Assembly: GCA_036563505.1 (NCBI GenBank)
Contig: DATCMH010000005.1
Span: 1-64,000 of the forward strand
Source of the DNA: DATCMH01 sp036563505
GTDB taxonomy: Bacteria; Pseudomonadota; Alphaproteobacteria; Rhizobiales; Beijerinckiaceae
Direction of reading: 5' to 3'
Length of the DNA stretch: 64,000 bases
Shown here: piece by piece, positions 1-9,031 of the stretch
Layout: each line of letters opens with the position of its first letter
Position numbering within the stretch: the first letter of the stretch is position 1
Notes under the pieces: model-generated
What the model was told of the DNA's origin: nothing
What the model saw: only the letters and a program-made list of their open reading frames with translations
The model's database searches: none
Program-made: the position numbers and the translations under genes

Positions 1-147
1 AGGAGGATGGGCATGGCGGGTATGTAGGCGCGTGGCCGTGTCCGTGAAAGCCGCGGTGCGTCACCCCGCCTGCGGCGTCTCTCCCGGGGCCGGAGAGAAG
101 GCGGCAGTGGCGGACTGGCGGGCTGCTGAGGCAGTCGCGCGGTGGCC

Positions 148-1287
148 TTAGCGACCGGATCGGCTCGCTGGGCGGCCCGGTGCGGCACGCTCGTCTTGAA
201 GGCCCCTGCCGCGTGGGCTCCCGACGCACTTTGACGCTCGAGCGAAGCGCGCCCGTGGCAGCGGATCGAGGGACTGCCCAACGACCCGCCGCACGACGAC
301 GGCGGCCTGAGCGGGCTCGGCGAGCAGCATCAGGTGACCGCCCCCTGTAACGCTGTCCGAGGTCCCCGCCGGGAGCGCCGCGGCGACCTCCGGCGCGAGA
401 TCCGACATCCAGAGGGGCCGGGGCGACCGGGTGACACCGGCCACCACGGCGCAGGGCTGGCGGACCCGCGAGAGGTCGGGCCACTCGTCGTCTTCGCGCA
501 GAAAGTCCAGGATCTGCGCCTCGAACGCCGGCGAGCAGCGGCGTTCGAAGTCACCCTGGCCGGTCGGGCGGAGAACGGCGCGGGCGTGCCCGAGGAGGAT
601 CCCCGGATCCAGCTCCGCGTAGGTCGGGATCGCCCGCAAATGCTCGGCGAGCGTTTCCGGGGCGCCGTAGCGGCTCGATTGCGCCCGCGCCCGCAGGGCC
701 ATCCGCGTGAGCTGGTCGACGGCCCTCTGCCGCCCCTTCGACGAAGTTTGCGGCAGCAAAGCCGGTTCGAACAGCGTCAGGGTTCGGATGGCACACACGT
801 CCATCGCCGCGAGGCGGAGCGCGAGCACGGCCCCGAGCGAGTGCGCAACGATGTGGGGTGGCCCTCCCCTTCGGGTCACCCGGTCGATGACCGGCACGAG
901 GTCTAGGGCGAGACGCTCGAGCGCCAAACCCGCGGGACGATCGGGTGCGGCGAGGCGCGAGCTACCGTGGCCGCGCAGGTCGATCGCGAACACGCGGCAG
1001 GATCGCCCGACATGTTCGAGGTGCGCACGGTAGCTGGCCGCCGCGAAGCCGCAGCCGTGCACGAACAGCACGGTGGGGCCAGCCGAGAGCCCGAGCTCGT
1101 ACAGGGGCAGAACGGTCCCGTCGTCCACCGCGACGTCCTCGACGCGGCGGAGCCGGTCGGGACCGACCCCGGCCCAAGGCGGGCCGGGGTCGTGCGTGGG
1201 CCCATCGACGACGCGGGGCGGCGAGGCCCCCAATACCTCGTTCGCCGCGAGCGGGCAGGCCGTGGCAGCGGCTGCGGCGGCGCTCAT
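148..1287 (-). CDS. alpha/beta hydrolase fold protein
   Basis: A 379-residue alpha/beta hydrolase. The oxyanion-hole segment FVHGCGF lies near residue 77, followed by the strand-turn IDLRGHGSS near 105. The nucleophile elbow AHSLGA puts the catalytic serine near 151, and GGGHLML puts the catalytic histidine near 319. About 45 residues precede the fold and an Arg-rich tail follows it. The substrate cannot be told; esterase, lipase or epoxide hydrolase-like activity are all possible. The frame stays open upstream to 1533, but ATG at 1287 overlaps the stop of the acetyltransferase gene by ATGA, so translational coupling is likely and the longer reading would run through that gene. It is the last gene of a minus-strand pair. 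Confidence 0.8.
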   Translation of the reverse strand: MSAAAAAATACPLAANEVLGASPPRVVDGPTHDPGPPWAGVGPDRLRRVEDVAVDDGTVLPLYELGLSAGPTVLFVHGCGFAAASYRAHLEHVGRSCRVFAIDLRGHGSSRLAAPDRPAGLALERLALDLVPVIDRVTRRGGPPHIVAHSLGAVLALRLAAMDVCAIRTLTLFEPALLPQTSSKGRQRAVDQLTRMALRARAQSSRYGAPETLAEHLRAIPTYAELDPGILLGHARAVLRPTGQGDFERRCSPAFEAQILDFLREDDEWPDLSRVRQPCAVVAGVTRSPRPLWMSDLAPEVAAALPAGTSDSVTGGGHLMLLAEPAQAAVVVRRVVGQSLDPLPRARFARASKCVGSPRGRGLQDERAAPGRPASRSGR

Positions 1288-1850
1288 CGCCGGACCGCCG
1301 ACGGGCGACGGGGTTCGGGGTCGTTGCGGGTCAGATCGAGACTGATGCGCCGCGCCGGGTGGTCGAGCCTCCCTCCCAGGGCGCGGAATGCTGCCGGAGC
1401 CCAGTCCTCGCCCGGGAACCAGACATACTCGACCCAACGCGCGCCGCGCCGCCGCGCCAGTGCGAGCGCTGCGCCGAGCAGGTCGCCCATCCGTGCTGGC
1501 TCTTCCCCGGAGGACGACAACGCGATCTCGCATCGGAGGCCGGTCGGGTCCGCGTGCAACTCGGCGAGACCGACGATCACCCCGCGAACGGTCTGGGCGA
1601 CCGCTCCAAACGCCTCGGGCCTAACGGCCGAACAGAACGTCCGTATCGAATGGTCGTCGACCCCCGCGTGGAAACGGCGACGCCGCCCTTCGACCGACAG
1701 ACCGCAAAGGTAGGAACTGATCGCGGGCATGTCGCCGGCGTTAAGCTCGACGAGCTCCTGACGAGACCCGAAGGACGATTCGTATTTTTCAGACTCTCCT
1801 CGCCATGTTGCTGCATCTGTGACGAAGCGCGCGAGTGCTTGTTGGGACAT
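1284..1850 (-). CDS. GNAT-family N-acetyltransferase
   Basis: A 188-residue protein that reads as a single GNAT domain. It has an N-terminal segment (VELNAGDMPAISSYLCGLS) typical of the first helices, a central strand VRGVIVGLAEL, and a C-terminal half with LLGAALALARRRGARWVEY and AFRALGG, as in the acetyl-CoA-binding part of the family. The start chosen is ATG at 1850, five bases after a clear GGAGG. A GTG two codons upstream is possible but overlaps that ribosome binding site. The stop overlaps the next gene's start. GNAT enzymes move an acetyl group to an amine; the acceptor is unknown. An AT-rich stretch (about 1870-1990) just upstream probably carries the promoter. Confidence 0.75.
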   Translation of the reverse strand: MSQQALARFVTDAATWRGESEKYESSFGSRQELVELNAGDMPAISSYLCGLSVEGRRRRFHAGVDDHSIRTFCSAVRPEAFGAVAQTVRGVIVGLAELHADPTGLRCEIALSSSGEEPARMGDLLGAALALARRRGARWVEYVWFPGEDWAPAAFRALGGRLDHPARRISLDLTRNDPEPRRPSAVRR

Positions 1851-2222
1851 TGTCACCTCCGCGATCGGTAGATTTCGTGCCTGATCGGCGTTTAGCTTGG
1901 AGTTCTATGTTGCAGCTATTTACGCAGCACTTCTTCATTCGTCCGGATGATGAGCCTTGAATTTTAGATCAAGCGATTTACCGGATAGAATACGGGTGCT
2001 CCAGCTCGGTAGTACGGCCAGGGTCACGGGGTCGGCGGCGGGTCGATTCGGGGGGCCAGGATGGAACAAGCGGTCAGCGGCCCGCGCCCAAGGAGATCGT
2101 CGCCGGGCTGCGCAGAGGCTGGGCGTTTTGCAGCAGACGCCGGAGCCCGTCGGTGTGTCGCTCCTGAGGCACAACGCCTTCCACGAACGCCAGAGGGACC
2201 GGCCCGGCGCGTCATCCCGGCC
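1851..2222. other. gene-free stretch, AT-richer than surroundings
   Basis: This stretch separates the acetyltransferase start from the 3' end of the LuxR regulator, both on the minus strand. About 1870-1990 is clearly AT-richer than the flanks, as expected for a promoter serving the acetyltransferase-hydrolase pair. The reading frames that cross it lack coding character, and no convincing -35/-10 pair or repeat was identified. Confidence 0.4.
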
Positions 2223-2975
2223 TCATGCTTCTCGACCGCTGCCCACCCCGGACGCCCCGTTCGACGGGCGGCGGACGGGGTGGCGCGCCGACAGGAGCAG
2301 GCGGACGAGTTCGGCTTGGCGCCGGGTCCCCGTCTTCCGGAAGATGCGGTCGAGGTGCGAGCGAGCCGTCGAGGGCAAGATGCCGAGCCGCCGGGAGGTC
2401 GCCCGAAGGCCGTCGCCCGACAGGATCTCGGCCGCCACCGCGGCCTCGGCGGCCGTCAGTCCGAAGAACTGCTGGAGATCGTCGGCGCCGGGCAGGCCGG
2501 CCCGGCCCGGATCGACGATGAACAGGATGCCGATCCCGGCGCCGCCGTCGGATCCAGCCGATCGGGTGGACGGAACCGGCAGGATCAGCAGCGGCGGGTC
2601 GCCGATGCGGCAGGGCTGCGTCGGCTCGGTCGACCGGCCGCCGCTCGACCCCGAGGCGCAGCCGGCGATCAGGCGCCTCAGCGCCGCCGCATCGGACGGG
2701 GAGCGCGCTTGAAGCGTCCCCCCGGCGATCGCCAAGCCCGATCCTCGGGCGAGGAGCTCGCGGGCCGCCGCATTCGCGAATGCGACGTTGCCGGCCGCGT
2801 CCACCAGGACGACGCCCTGCTCGAGCCAGTCCAGAGCCTCAGTCAGGGCGGTGAACAGGCCGGGTGCCGCCTCCCCACTTCCCGGCCCTGCGACCCGTGC
2901 CAACGGTCGGGAGGGGCGGTCGGAAACGGCGAACGGCGAGAGCCGCGGCTGGAGGTTGGAGCAATACGAGATCAT
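2223..2975 (-). CDS. LuxR-type HTH transcriptional regulator, PAS-like N-terminus
   Basis: A 250-residue regulator. The N-terminal part (LDWLEQGVVLVDAAGNVAFA) looks like a PAS fold. The C-terminal 60 residues (LTAAEAAVAAEILSGDGLRA onward) form a LuxR-type helix-turn-helix with the typical TARSHLDRIFRKTG recognition segment. It is paralogous to the regulator at 6845-7561; the DNA-binding parts are about two thirds identical by eye, and both keep a C-A-S and a C-R-I-G-D-P motif in the sensor part. The start is ATG at 2975, preceded by AGAGGG and aligning with the paralogue's start; an in-frame start at 3026 would add 17 residues. No receiver domain is present, so it probably senses a ligand or redox state directly. 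Confidence 0.8.
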   Translation of the reverse strand: MISYCSNLQPRLSPFAVSDRPSRPLARVAGPGSGEAAPGLFTALTEALDWLEQGVVLVDAAGNVAFANAAARELLARGSGLAIAGGTLQARSPSDAAALRRLIAGCASGSSGGRSTEPTQPCRIGDPPLLILPVPSTRSAGSDGGAGIGILFIVDPGRAGLPGADDLQQFFGLTAAEAAVAAEILSGDGLRATSRRLGILPSTARSHLDRIFRKTGTRRQAELVRLLLSARHPVRRPSNGASGVGSGREA

Positions 2976-3531
2976 GGCGCCCTCTGCTCTCGGGTCACGG
3001 CCGGAATGGGCCGTGGCTGTCGTCAAGGAAGGTGCGCGCTGCCTCGCCCCCGTGCATCGGTGCTGGCCCCCATCTTCCCGAGGCGCGAACCCCGAGGTTT
3101 CGCGGCGAGACCCCCGGTTTTCGGACCAGCGACTCCGTGAGGAGAAGAACCAGGCCTACACGGCCTCAGCGGCACGAGGCGTGGCGGGCGGGCGCCGGTC
3201 GTGGCGTGTCACGATCCGGCGCTGCCTTCCAGGGCGCGGGAGCAGGCGCCGCATCGAGGCGCTCCGGCGATCAACGGGCCGGTAGAGTGTCCAGGGCATG
3301 GTTGGCACGGCCGTGGAGGGCATGGAGGTTCTTCGCCTAAGCCGGCCCGCAACCGTCGTCCGCCGGTCATCCGTCACCGGCAAATCGCGGGACAGTCCGC
3401 GCGTCAGGCGACGCTCGATCGACACCCGGACCCCGCCCGGCAAATCGACAGGCGCGGCGTCGCGTGCCCGTCTACCTCCATCCCGTGGGCGGACCGCGAA
3501 CGCTCGCCGTTGGCTGGATATGTTTCCCCGG
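2976..3531. other. gene-free stretch between two regulators
   Basis: This 556-bp region lies upstream of the LuxR regulator and downstream of the LAL regulator, both on the minus strand. The only open frame of size (3156-3443, minus) is strongly Arg-rich with no recognisable family and looks like a chance GC-rich frame. It probably holds the LuxR promoter; no specific element was identified. Confidence 0.35.
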
Positions 3532-6204
3532 CTAGCTGCGCCGCGCGGGGTCTGCGGCCGTCAGCAGCCAAGGCTCGGCGCGGAGCCTGAGCATCACCTC
3601 CATGCGGTTGGCGGCCCTGAACTTCCCGAGCACTGCCGAGACTTGATGCTCAATGGTCTTGGGGGAGCGCGCCAGCTCGCGTGCGGCCTCCTTGTTGCTC
3701 TTGCCCTGGGCGATCAAGCCGAGCACGAGCTGCTCGTTGGCGGTCAGCCCGAGCGGGTGCTGGCGCGCCGCCGTGTAGGGGCCCCGCCGCGGCTTCGGCA
3801 ATTCGCCGGCGACGCCGAGGCGCTGGGCGCGCCGGCGCGCAAGCGTGGCCGCGGGGCGTGCTTCGATCCCGTCCAGGATCGCGACGGCGCGGGCGAGCGC
3901 GGCGCCGGCCCCTGGGCCCGTCACCTGCAGGAGCGACAGCCCCGCCTCGTAGGGGAGCCCGAGCCGCTCCCACTCCGCGGCGGCCCCGCTCGGGTCGCCG
4001 GCCAGCTCCCGTGCCCGCGGGACCGGCAGGGTGGACGGGTCAACGTCGAAGTCTTCCGGCATGCCGCAGCGCTGCCACCAAATGGCCAACTCACCGAGGT
4101 CGCACGGCCGGAGCTCGCGCGCGCCCTTCGCCACCACGGCCGAGAGCTCTGCGCGGGCCGCGTCGAGCCGACCGGCGAGCCACGCCGCTTCCGCGAGCGC
4201 GAACCGCACGGGGACGATGCGCTGCGCCTCGCCGGTCAGCAGCGCCTCCGCGAGCGCGCGTCGCAATGGCGCCTCCCCGTCTGGCGCTCCCAGCCGGACG
4301 CGTACCCGCCCGAGCACCGTCAGTGCCGGCAGCTGCATGACTACAGGCAGCCGCTCCATCCCCACGACGCCCTCCGCTACCGTGCGGGCCTCGTGGAACC
4401 GCCCCTGCTGCATCCTCAGCTGCGCCTGCCGGCCGAGGAGGTACTGGGTCGTGGCGTCGAGGTCGTGCCGGGCCGCGAACGCGATGCCCTCGGCCAGAAG
4501 CCTCTCTGCGAGCGGGAAATTGTCGGACACCACCGCGTGTTCGGCGAAATTCACGTAGGCCCGCGAGGTGTGGTCGTGGAATCCGTGCAGCAGCGCAAGC
4601 GACAGGCTGTCCTCCATGAGCTCGCGCCCGCCGGGGAGGCCGGCAAAGAGAAGCGAGCTTGCAACGTTGTTGGAGGCGTGGATCCGCGTCTCGAGTTCGC
4701 CCAGCTCGTCCGCGAGCGCGATCGCGCGGCGGCCCCACGCGATCGCTTCGTCGAAGCGGTAGCGGAGCATGTTGAGCTGGGAGCGCGTGCTGTAGGCCAT
4801 GGCGAGCTCCGGTCCGGGCGCGATTGACTCCGCCACAGCCACGGCGAGGTCGCAGCAGCGCTCGGCCTCCTCACCCTGCCCTTGGTGCCAGTGGATCCGC
4901 GACAGCCGGCGCAGGTTGAGGCTGACCTTGTCCGCGGCGCCGAGCGCGCGCCACAGCGTGATGGCGCGCTCGTGCGCCTCCACGATCGCGGCGCAGTCGC
5001 GGAGCGCAAGGCCGGCCTCGTAGGCCCAGTCCTCGTGAAGCCGGGCGACCACGGCGGGCTCCGCCCCATCGACGTACTCCAGCGCGATCCCCAGATAGGA
5101 GGCCGCCTGCTGATGCGCGCCGAGACGGGAGGCCTGCTCCGCGGCTCGTGGGGCGAGCCCCACCACCAGCGCCCCGTCACCCGCGCCCGCGGCGTGGTGC
5201 ACCCGGCGCGCCAGCAGCGCCACGGTGTCCGCCCTGGGGTGAGCGGCGAGGGCCGCCCCGACCTTGGCGTGGAGCGAGCGTTGCAGGCTCGGTGACAGCC
5301 GCTCCAGCGTCGCTTGCCGAGCCAGCTCGTGCCGGAAGGTCAGGCCGCCCTCGGCATCGCGGCGCAGGACTCCCCGCGCCACGCAGCGGTCCACGAGGCC
5401 GTCCGCCTCCGCGCCGAGGAGGGTGCGGACCACCCCGACCTCCACGGAGCCGGGCAGGATGCTCACGGTCTCCAGGAGCTCGCGCTCCCCGGCCGCCAGA
5501 CGCGACAGCCTTGACCATACCGCGTCCCGGACCGAGGCAGGGAGGCGGTTCTCCTCGTTCTCGCCGCTGGCGAGAAGCTCGGTGACGAAGAACGGGTTGC
5601 CGGCGGTGACGCCGTGCAGCTCCGCACCGGACCGCCCGGACGACTGGGCGAGCTCCGCCACCGCGGCTAGCGACAGCGGCTCCAACCTCAGGCGGGTCAC
5701 GGCCGCCGAGGGAAGGTCGCCGAGGACTTGGCCGAGCGGATGATCGGCGCCGACCTCGTCGCTGCGCGCGGTCAGGACCAAGACCGCGCGGAGCAGCGCG
5801 ATGCGGCGGCCGAGGTATTTGATGAGGTCGAGCGTCGCGTTGTCGGCCCAGTGGACGTCCTCGAAGATCAGCACCACGGGCTTGGGGGAGTTCTGCAGCG
5901 CTCCCAGGAGCGCCGGGAACAGCCGCTCCGGGGCGACGGTCTGGTCGAGCAAGGCCCGGACCCCGGCGTCGAAGCCCCCGGCCATATCGTAGAGCGGGCC
6001 GAGGGGCCGCGGCGTGAACAGGGCCTCGCACCAGCCCCACGACACCCGGGCGTCGGCAGCGGCACGGTCGGCGAAGGCGCGTAGAAGCGACGTCTTGCCG
6101 ATCCCCGCTTCGCCCTCCACGAGCACCGTGCGGCCGTGCCCGGCGGCGGCCGCCTCCCGGGCAGCGCCGAGGGCATCAAGCCAACGTTCCCGCTCAAGCA
6201 GCAT
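3532..6204 (-). CDS. LAL-type regulator: AAA ATPase, TPR-like region, LuxR HTH
   Basis: An 890-residue protein of the large ATP-binding LuxR (MalT-like) class. Near residues 29-41 is the Walker A sequence VEGEAGIGKTSLL, and near 110 the Walker B LIFEDVHWAD. A long helical, TPR-like middle part follows (about 330-800). The last 65 residues hold a LuxR helix-turn-helix (LTANEQLVLGLIAQGKSNKE, then SPKTIEHQVSAVLGKF). Such proteins are ATP-dependent switches that activate transcription after binding an inducer. It opens with MLLERERWLDAL, the usual start of the class. It sits between the two small LuxR paralogues in the same orientation. Neither its inducer nor its target can be read from the sequence, but the YcaO operon nearby is an obvious candidate. 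Confidence 0.88.
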   Translation of the reverse strand: MLLERERWLDALGAAREAAAAGHGRTVLVEGEAGIGKTSLLRAFADRAAADARVSWGWCEALFTPRPLGPLYDMAGGFDAGVRALLDQTVAPERLFPALLGALQNSPKPVVLIFEDVHWADNATLDLIKYLGRRIALLRAVLVLTARSDEVGADHPLGQVLGDLPSAAVTRLRLEPLSLAAVAELAQSSGRSGAELHGVTAGNPFFVTELLASGENEENRLPASVRDAVWSRLSRLAAGERELLETVSILPGSVEVGVVRTLLGAEADGLVDRCVARGVLRRDAEGGLTFRHELARQATLERLSPSLQRSLHAKVGAALAAHPRADTVALLARRVHHAAGAGDGALVVGLAPRAAEQASRLGAHQQAASYLGIALEYVDGAEPAVVARLHEDWAYEAGLALRDCAAIVEAHERAITLWRALGAADKVSLNLRRLSRIHWHQGQGEEAERCCDLAVAVAESIAPGPELAMAYSTRSQLNMLRYRFDEAIAWGRRAIALADELGELETRIHASNNVASSLLFAGLPGGRELMEDSLSLALLHGFHDHTSRAYVNFAEHAVVSDNFPLAERLLAEGIAFAARHDLDATTQYLLGRQAQLRMQQGRFHEARTVAEGVVGMERLPVVMQLPALTVLGRVRVRLGAPDGEAPLRRALAEALLTGEAQRIVPVRFALAEAAWLAGRLDAARAELSAVVAKGARELRPCDLGELAIWWQRCGMPEDFDVDPSTLPVPRARELAGDPSGAAAEWERLGLPYEAGLSLLQVTGPGAGAALARAVAILDGIEARPAATLARRRAQRLGVAGELPKPRRGPYTAARQHPLGLTANEQLVLGLIAQGKSNKEAARELARSPKTIEHQVSAVLGKFRAANRMEVMLRLRAEPWLLTAADPARRS

Positions 6205-6844
6205 CGCCGCCCCCGTCGCCGGACCAGCGCCACCCGCCGCGCGCGACCGACGGGAGCCCCGTCGCTTGGCGGCTATCGCACCGCAACAAGAACAAGGTGA
6301 ACGTCAGGATGCAAGGCGACACGGTGACCATCAGGCGTGCTTCTGTGTGGGTTTCTACGGCGCTTGGGACCGCGCCGGCGCAGGCGGTGGAACTGTCGAC
6401 CGAGGAGGGGAACGCCGGGCCTGTGGACGCCACAACCAAAGGTGGGCCGATGTCCCGACGGCCAAGCGGGAAGCCGTCTGGGTTCCCTCGAGCCCGCACG
6501 GCGACATCTCCAGACCAGACATCCGAACGGCGCCGGATCGCGCCAGGAGCGCATCCACCGCGCGGTGCATCGAGGCGAGGCTGCCCGGCAGTCTCACACG
6601 ACCCGCGAAACATCCTCACCTCCGGTCTCGGACCCCAGCTGCTCCAGCATGTCTCGCATCCATCCGACCAGCGCTTGCGTTGGGCGGCGCGGGACTCGCG
6701 CAACGTCAGGGACGAAGCTGCCTTCGGGCGATTTGGCGGCAGGCAAACCTTCATCGGCCCGTGTCCATCCACACGGCTCGCCCCGGCTGCCTCCGGCGCA
6801 ACGCCACGTTCCTTGATCGAACTCCGGAACGCGTCGCATCGCGC
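6205..6844. other. gene-free stretch upstream of the LAL regulator
   Basis: This 640-bp region lies between the 3' end of one LuxR gene and the start of the LAL gene. Several frames stay open because of the base composition (for example 6194-6772 minus and 6297-7550 plus), but none shows domain-like sequence, and the plus-strand one runs antisense through a real gene. It presumably carries the LAL promoter. It would be a reasonable place for a short precursor-peptide gene, but none with a good ribosome binding site was recognised. Confidence 0.35.
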
Positions 6845-7561
6845 TCAAGGAGCGCTCGCTTGGCGCAGCGGATACCGCGTTGAAAGCAGCAGCCGTACGA
6901 GCTCGGCTTGGCGTCGAACGCCCGTTTTGGCGAAGATCTGCCTGAGGTGTGACCGCGTGGTCACGACGGATATGCCCAGCCGCTCGGCCGTTGCCTTCAA
7001 ACCGTCCCCGGAGATGATGTCGACCGCAACGTTGGCCTCCGTTCGGGTGAGACCGAACTGCTGCCGCAGCGCGTCCGCGCTCGGAAGAGAGACCCGGGTC
7101 GGATCGACGATGAGGAGAGTTACAAGCCCTGAACCTTGCTGGTGCGGCCTGGCCGACGCGACCGGAGTCGCCACCACGAGAAGGGCAGGATCGCCGATGC
7201 GGCAATGGAGCATCGTGGCACCCTCGGCAGACCTCCGCTGGCAGGAGGCGCAGCGCGCGATGACGTTGCGCAAGATCGTCGTCATGAGCGAGGATTCGCC
7301 GCGGAGTTTCCCGCCCGAGATCATCAGGCCCCGACGGGACGAGAGGAGTTCGAGGGCGGATGCATTGGCGAACAAGAGCGTGGCATCGTCGTCGACGAGG
7401 ATGGTGCCATGCTCGAGCCGATCGAGGGCGGCCCGAAGTCCGTCCAGGATGGCGCCGTCACACGCGTTACTCGAGCAAGGGCTATCGAACACGTCGGATC
7501 GGCGGCCACTCGGCAAGATACCTTTAGCGATGCAAGCGACCGTTTGGTGATGGGACATCAT
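6845..7561 (-). CDS. LuxR-type HTH transcriptional regulator (paralogue)
   Basis: A 238-residue regulator with a PAS-like N-terminus (LDRLEHGTILVDDDATLLFA) and a C-terminal LuxR helix-turn-helix (LTRTEANVAVDIISGDGLKA, TTRSHLRQIFAKTG). It is the paralogue of 2223-2975. The sensor part has a cysteine cluster RCASCQRR and HCRIGDPA, of which one Cys of the first group and the one before RIGDP are shared with the paralogue. The start is ATG at 7561, eight bases after GGAGGG; an upstream frame extension to 7609 has no such signal. It is divergent from the YcaO gene across 113 bp, so regulation of the YcaO-SARP pair, autoregulation, or both are likely. Confidence 0.82.
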   Translation of the reverse strand: MMSHHQTVACIAKGILPSGRRSDVFDSPCSSNACDGAILDGLRAALDRLEHGTILVDDDATLLFANASALELLSSRRGLMISGGKLRGESSLMTTILRNVIARCASCQRRSAEGATMLHCRIGDPALLVVATPVASARPHQQGSGLVTLLIVDPTRVSLPSADALRQQFGLTRTEANVAVDIISGDGLKATAERLGISVVTTRSHLRQIFAKTGVRRQAELVRLLLSTRYPLRQASAP

Positions 7562-7638
7562 GGAACCTTCCCTCCGAAGCTCAGGACCGCGACGCTGTGC
7601 GGATTGCACCGTCTTGCGCTCGTGGCCGTCATGGCCCC

Positions 7639-7656
7639 GTGATCGGAGCGTGATCG
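7639..7656 (+). promoter_or_regulatory. direct heptamer repeat, possible SARP operator
   Basis: GTGATCG occurs at 7639-7645 and again at 7650-7656, exactly 11 bp apart, one helical turn, just before the YcaO start. SARP regulators bind direct heptamers with 11-bp periodicity, and a SARP gene is second in this operon. The site is close to the start codon, so the transcript would be leaderless or nearly so if it worked in the classical way. The functional link is inferred. Confidence 0.4.
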
Positions 7657-7674
7657 CACTGGGAAAGCTGGGTG

Positions 7675-9021
7675 ATGCCGGACGAGAGCTCTCACGCCGT
7701 CACGCTCGAAGCGCTCACGCACGTCGCCGACGTGCCCGAGCTGTTCAGGCGCGTGGCGGAAGGCGGAAGCCTCGGTGACGGAAGCGACGCCGCTCTTCTC
7801 GCCGCCTTCGGACTCTCGGAGCTCGCGTCGCCCGCACACGCCCTTGATCCCGACCTGCGCTCCGTTCTTCGCGCGGCCGGGCACCTGACCAGGCTCTTTC
7901 GCCTGCCAGCTCCGGATGCGCCGGGCTTGGCCTTCGTCGGCGGGACGGTCGCTCCGGCGTCCTACGGGCTCGACCCCAATATTTACCCCGCTTCGAGCGT
8001 GTCGGGGCGAGGCTTTGCGCCTCGGCCGGCCTTTCTCGGCTGTATTGGAGAGGCCGTCGAGCACCTCTCCCGGCTCGAATGGGGCGACGAGACGTTCGAT
8101 GGGCGAGGCCGGGCACCGCCCCGCAACATGGGCGCGGAGAGCGCGGCGGCTCTCGTCGCCGCGCTTGCGCCCGACGAGGAGGCCGATTGGCTCCCGGCGC
8201 GTCGCGTCTGCGACGGCGCCGAGACCGCCGTGCCGGCCGGTCTATGCCTCGTCCGGCGGAGTGGAAGCAGCCGCCCCCCAAGCTCGGGATGCGCCGCCGG
8301 CGCGACCTTCGACGATGCCTGCCTCGCCGGTCTCCTCGAGCTCGTCGAACGCGACGCGGCCGCGCTGTGGTGGCACGGAGGCCGCCCGGCGAAACCGTTG
8401 GCCGCCGAGGTTCTGAGCATCGCCCTCGGCGCGCGGATCGCCGACCTGCGGCAAGGCGCGGCAGAGCGCGCGACCTGGATCCTCGACATCACCACCGACG
8501 TTGAAATCTCAACCATCGCCGCGGTGTCGGTCGACCCGGACGGCTTCGGGCTCGCCTGCGGTCTGGCGGCGCGTCCGAGCGTGACGGAGGCCGCCCGCGC
8601 CGCCTTCCTGGAGCTCTGCCAGATGGAGCTCGCGAACCGCCTCGTGGCCTTGAAACTGCATCGGGCGGGCGAGGGCGCGTTGGCCCCGGTCGAACAGCGG
8701 CACCGGCGACGTATGACAAAGGTCGACGCGAACGAGGATCGCCGGCTCACGGCGAAGGGCGCGCCGCGCCCGCACCGGGACGAGCCGGCGCCCGGCAGCG
8801 CGCGCGGGCAGATCGCCTGGGCGGCGGAGCGGCTTGCCCGGGTCGGCATCGAGGCCTTCGCCGTCGACCTGACCCGCCCGATGGTTGGCATTCCGGCGGT
8901 TCGCGTCGTGGCGCCCATGCTTCAAACGCTCCCGGCCGTCTCCAGAACTGCGCGTCTCACACAAGCGATGGTTCAACACCGTTCGCCGCCCTATGATTCT
9001 TCCGACATCGACCTGATCTAG
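7675..9021 (+). CDS. YcaO-domain ATP-dependent cyclodehydratase-like protein
   Basis: A 448-residue YcaO-family protein. YcaO enzymes use ATP to activate a peptide-bond oxygen, making azolines, thioamides or amidines in RiPP peptides, or modifying proteins such as ribosomal S12. Family ATP/Mg2+-binding signatures are visible: SGRG near residue 109 followed by GEAVEHLS near 125, LLELVERDAAALWW near 220-233, and FLELCQMEL near 305. The C-terminal motif GIPAVRVVAPML is typical. It ends YDSSDIDLI, without the PxPxP tail common in azoline-forming members. No E1-like/ThiF partner, dehydrogenase or clear precursor peptide lies nearby, so the substrate is unknown. ATG 7675 is chosen; GTG 7672 is the alternative. 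It forms an operon with the SARP gene 10 bp downstream. Confidence 0.82.
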   Translation: MPDESSHAVTLEALTHVADVPELFRRVAEGGSLGDGSDAALLAAFGLSELASPAHALDPDLRSVLRAAGHLTRLFRLPAPDAPGLAFVGGTVAPASYGLDPNIYPASSVSGRGFAPRPAFLGCIGEAVEHLSRLEWGDETFDGRGRAPPRNMGAESAAALVAALAPDEEADWLPARRVCDGAETAVPAGLCLVRRSGSSRPPSSGCAAGATFDDACLAGLLELVERDAAALWWHGGRPAKPLAAEVLSIALGARIADLRQGAAERATWILDITTDVEISTIAAVSVDPDGFGLACGLAARPSVTEAARAAFLELCQMELANRLVALKLHRAGEGALAPVEQRHRRRMTKVDANEDRRLTAKGAPRPHRDEPAPGSARGQIAWAAERLARVGIEAFAVDLTRPMVGIPAVRVVAPMLQTLPAVSRTARLTQAMVQHRSPPYDSSDIDLI

Positions 9022-9031
9022 CAGGCCCCTG

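Noticed and set aside
1288..1533. N-terminal extension of the alpha/beta hydrolase frame
   Set aside because: It overlaps the acetyltransferase gene, is Arg-rich, and the ATGA overlap at 1284-1287 gives a better start.
3156..3443. 95-residue Arg-rich minus-strand frame
   Set aside because: No ribosome binding site, no domain, composition typical of chance frames.
3298..4827. 509-codon plus-strand frame
   Set aside because: Antisense to the LAL regulator, Arg/Pro-rich, no domain; typical GC-rich shadow.
6329..6331. Possible 45-residue peptide starting MVTVSPCILTF on the minus strand as a YcaO precursor
   Set aside because: No ribosome binding site and an unnatural C-terminal half; cannot be supported.
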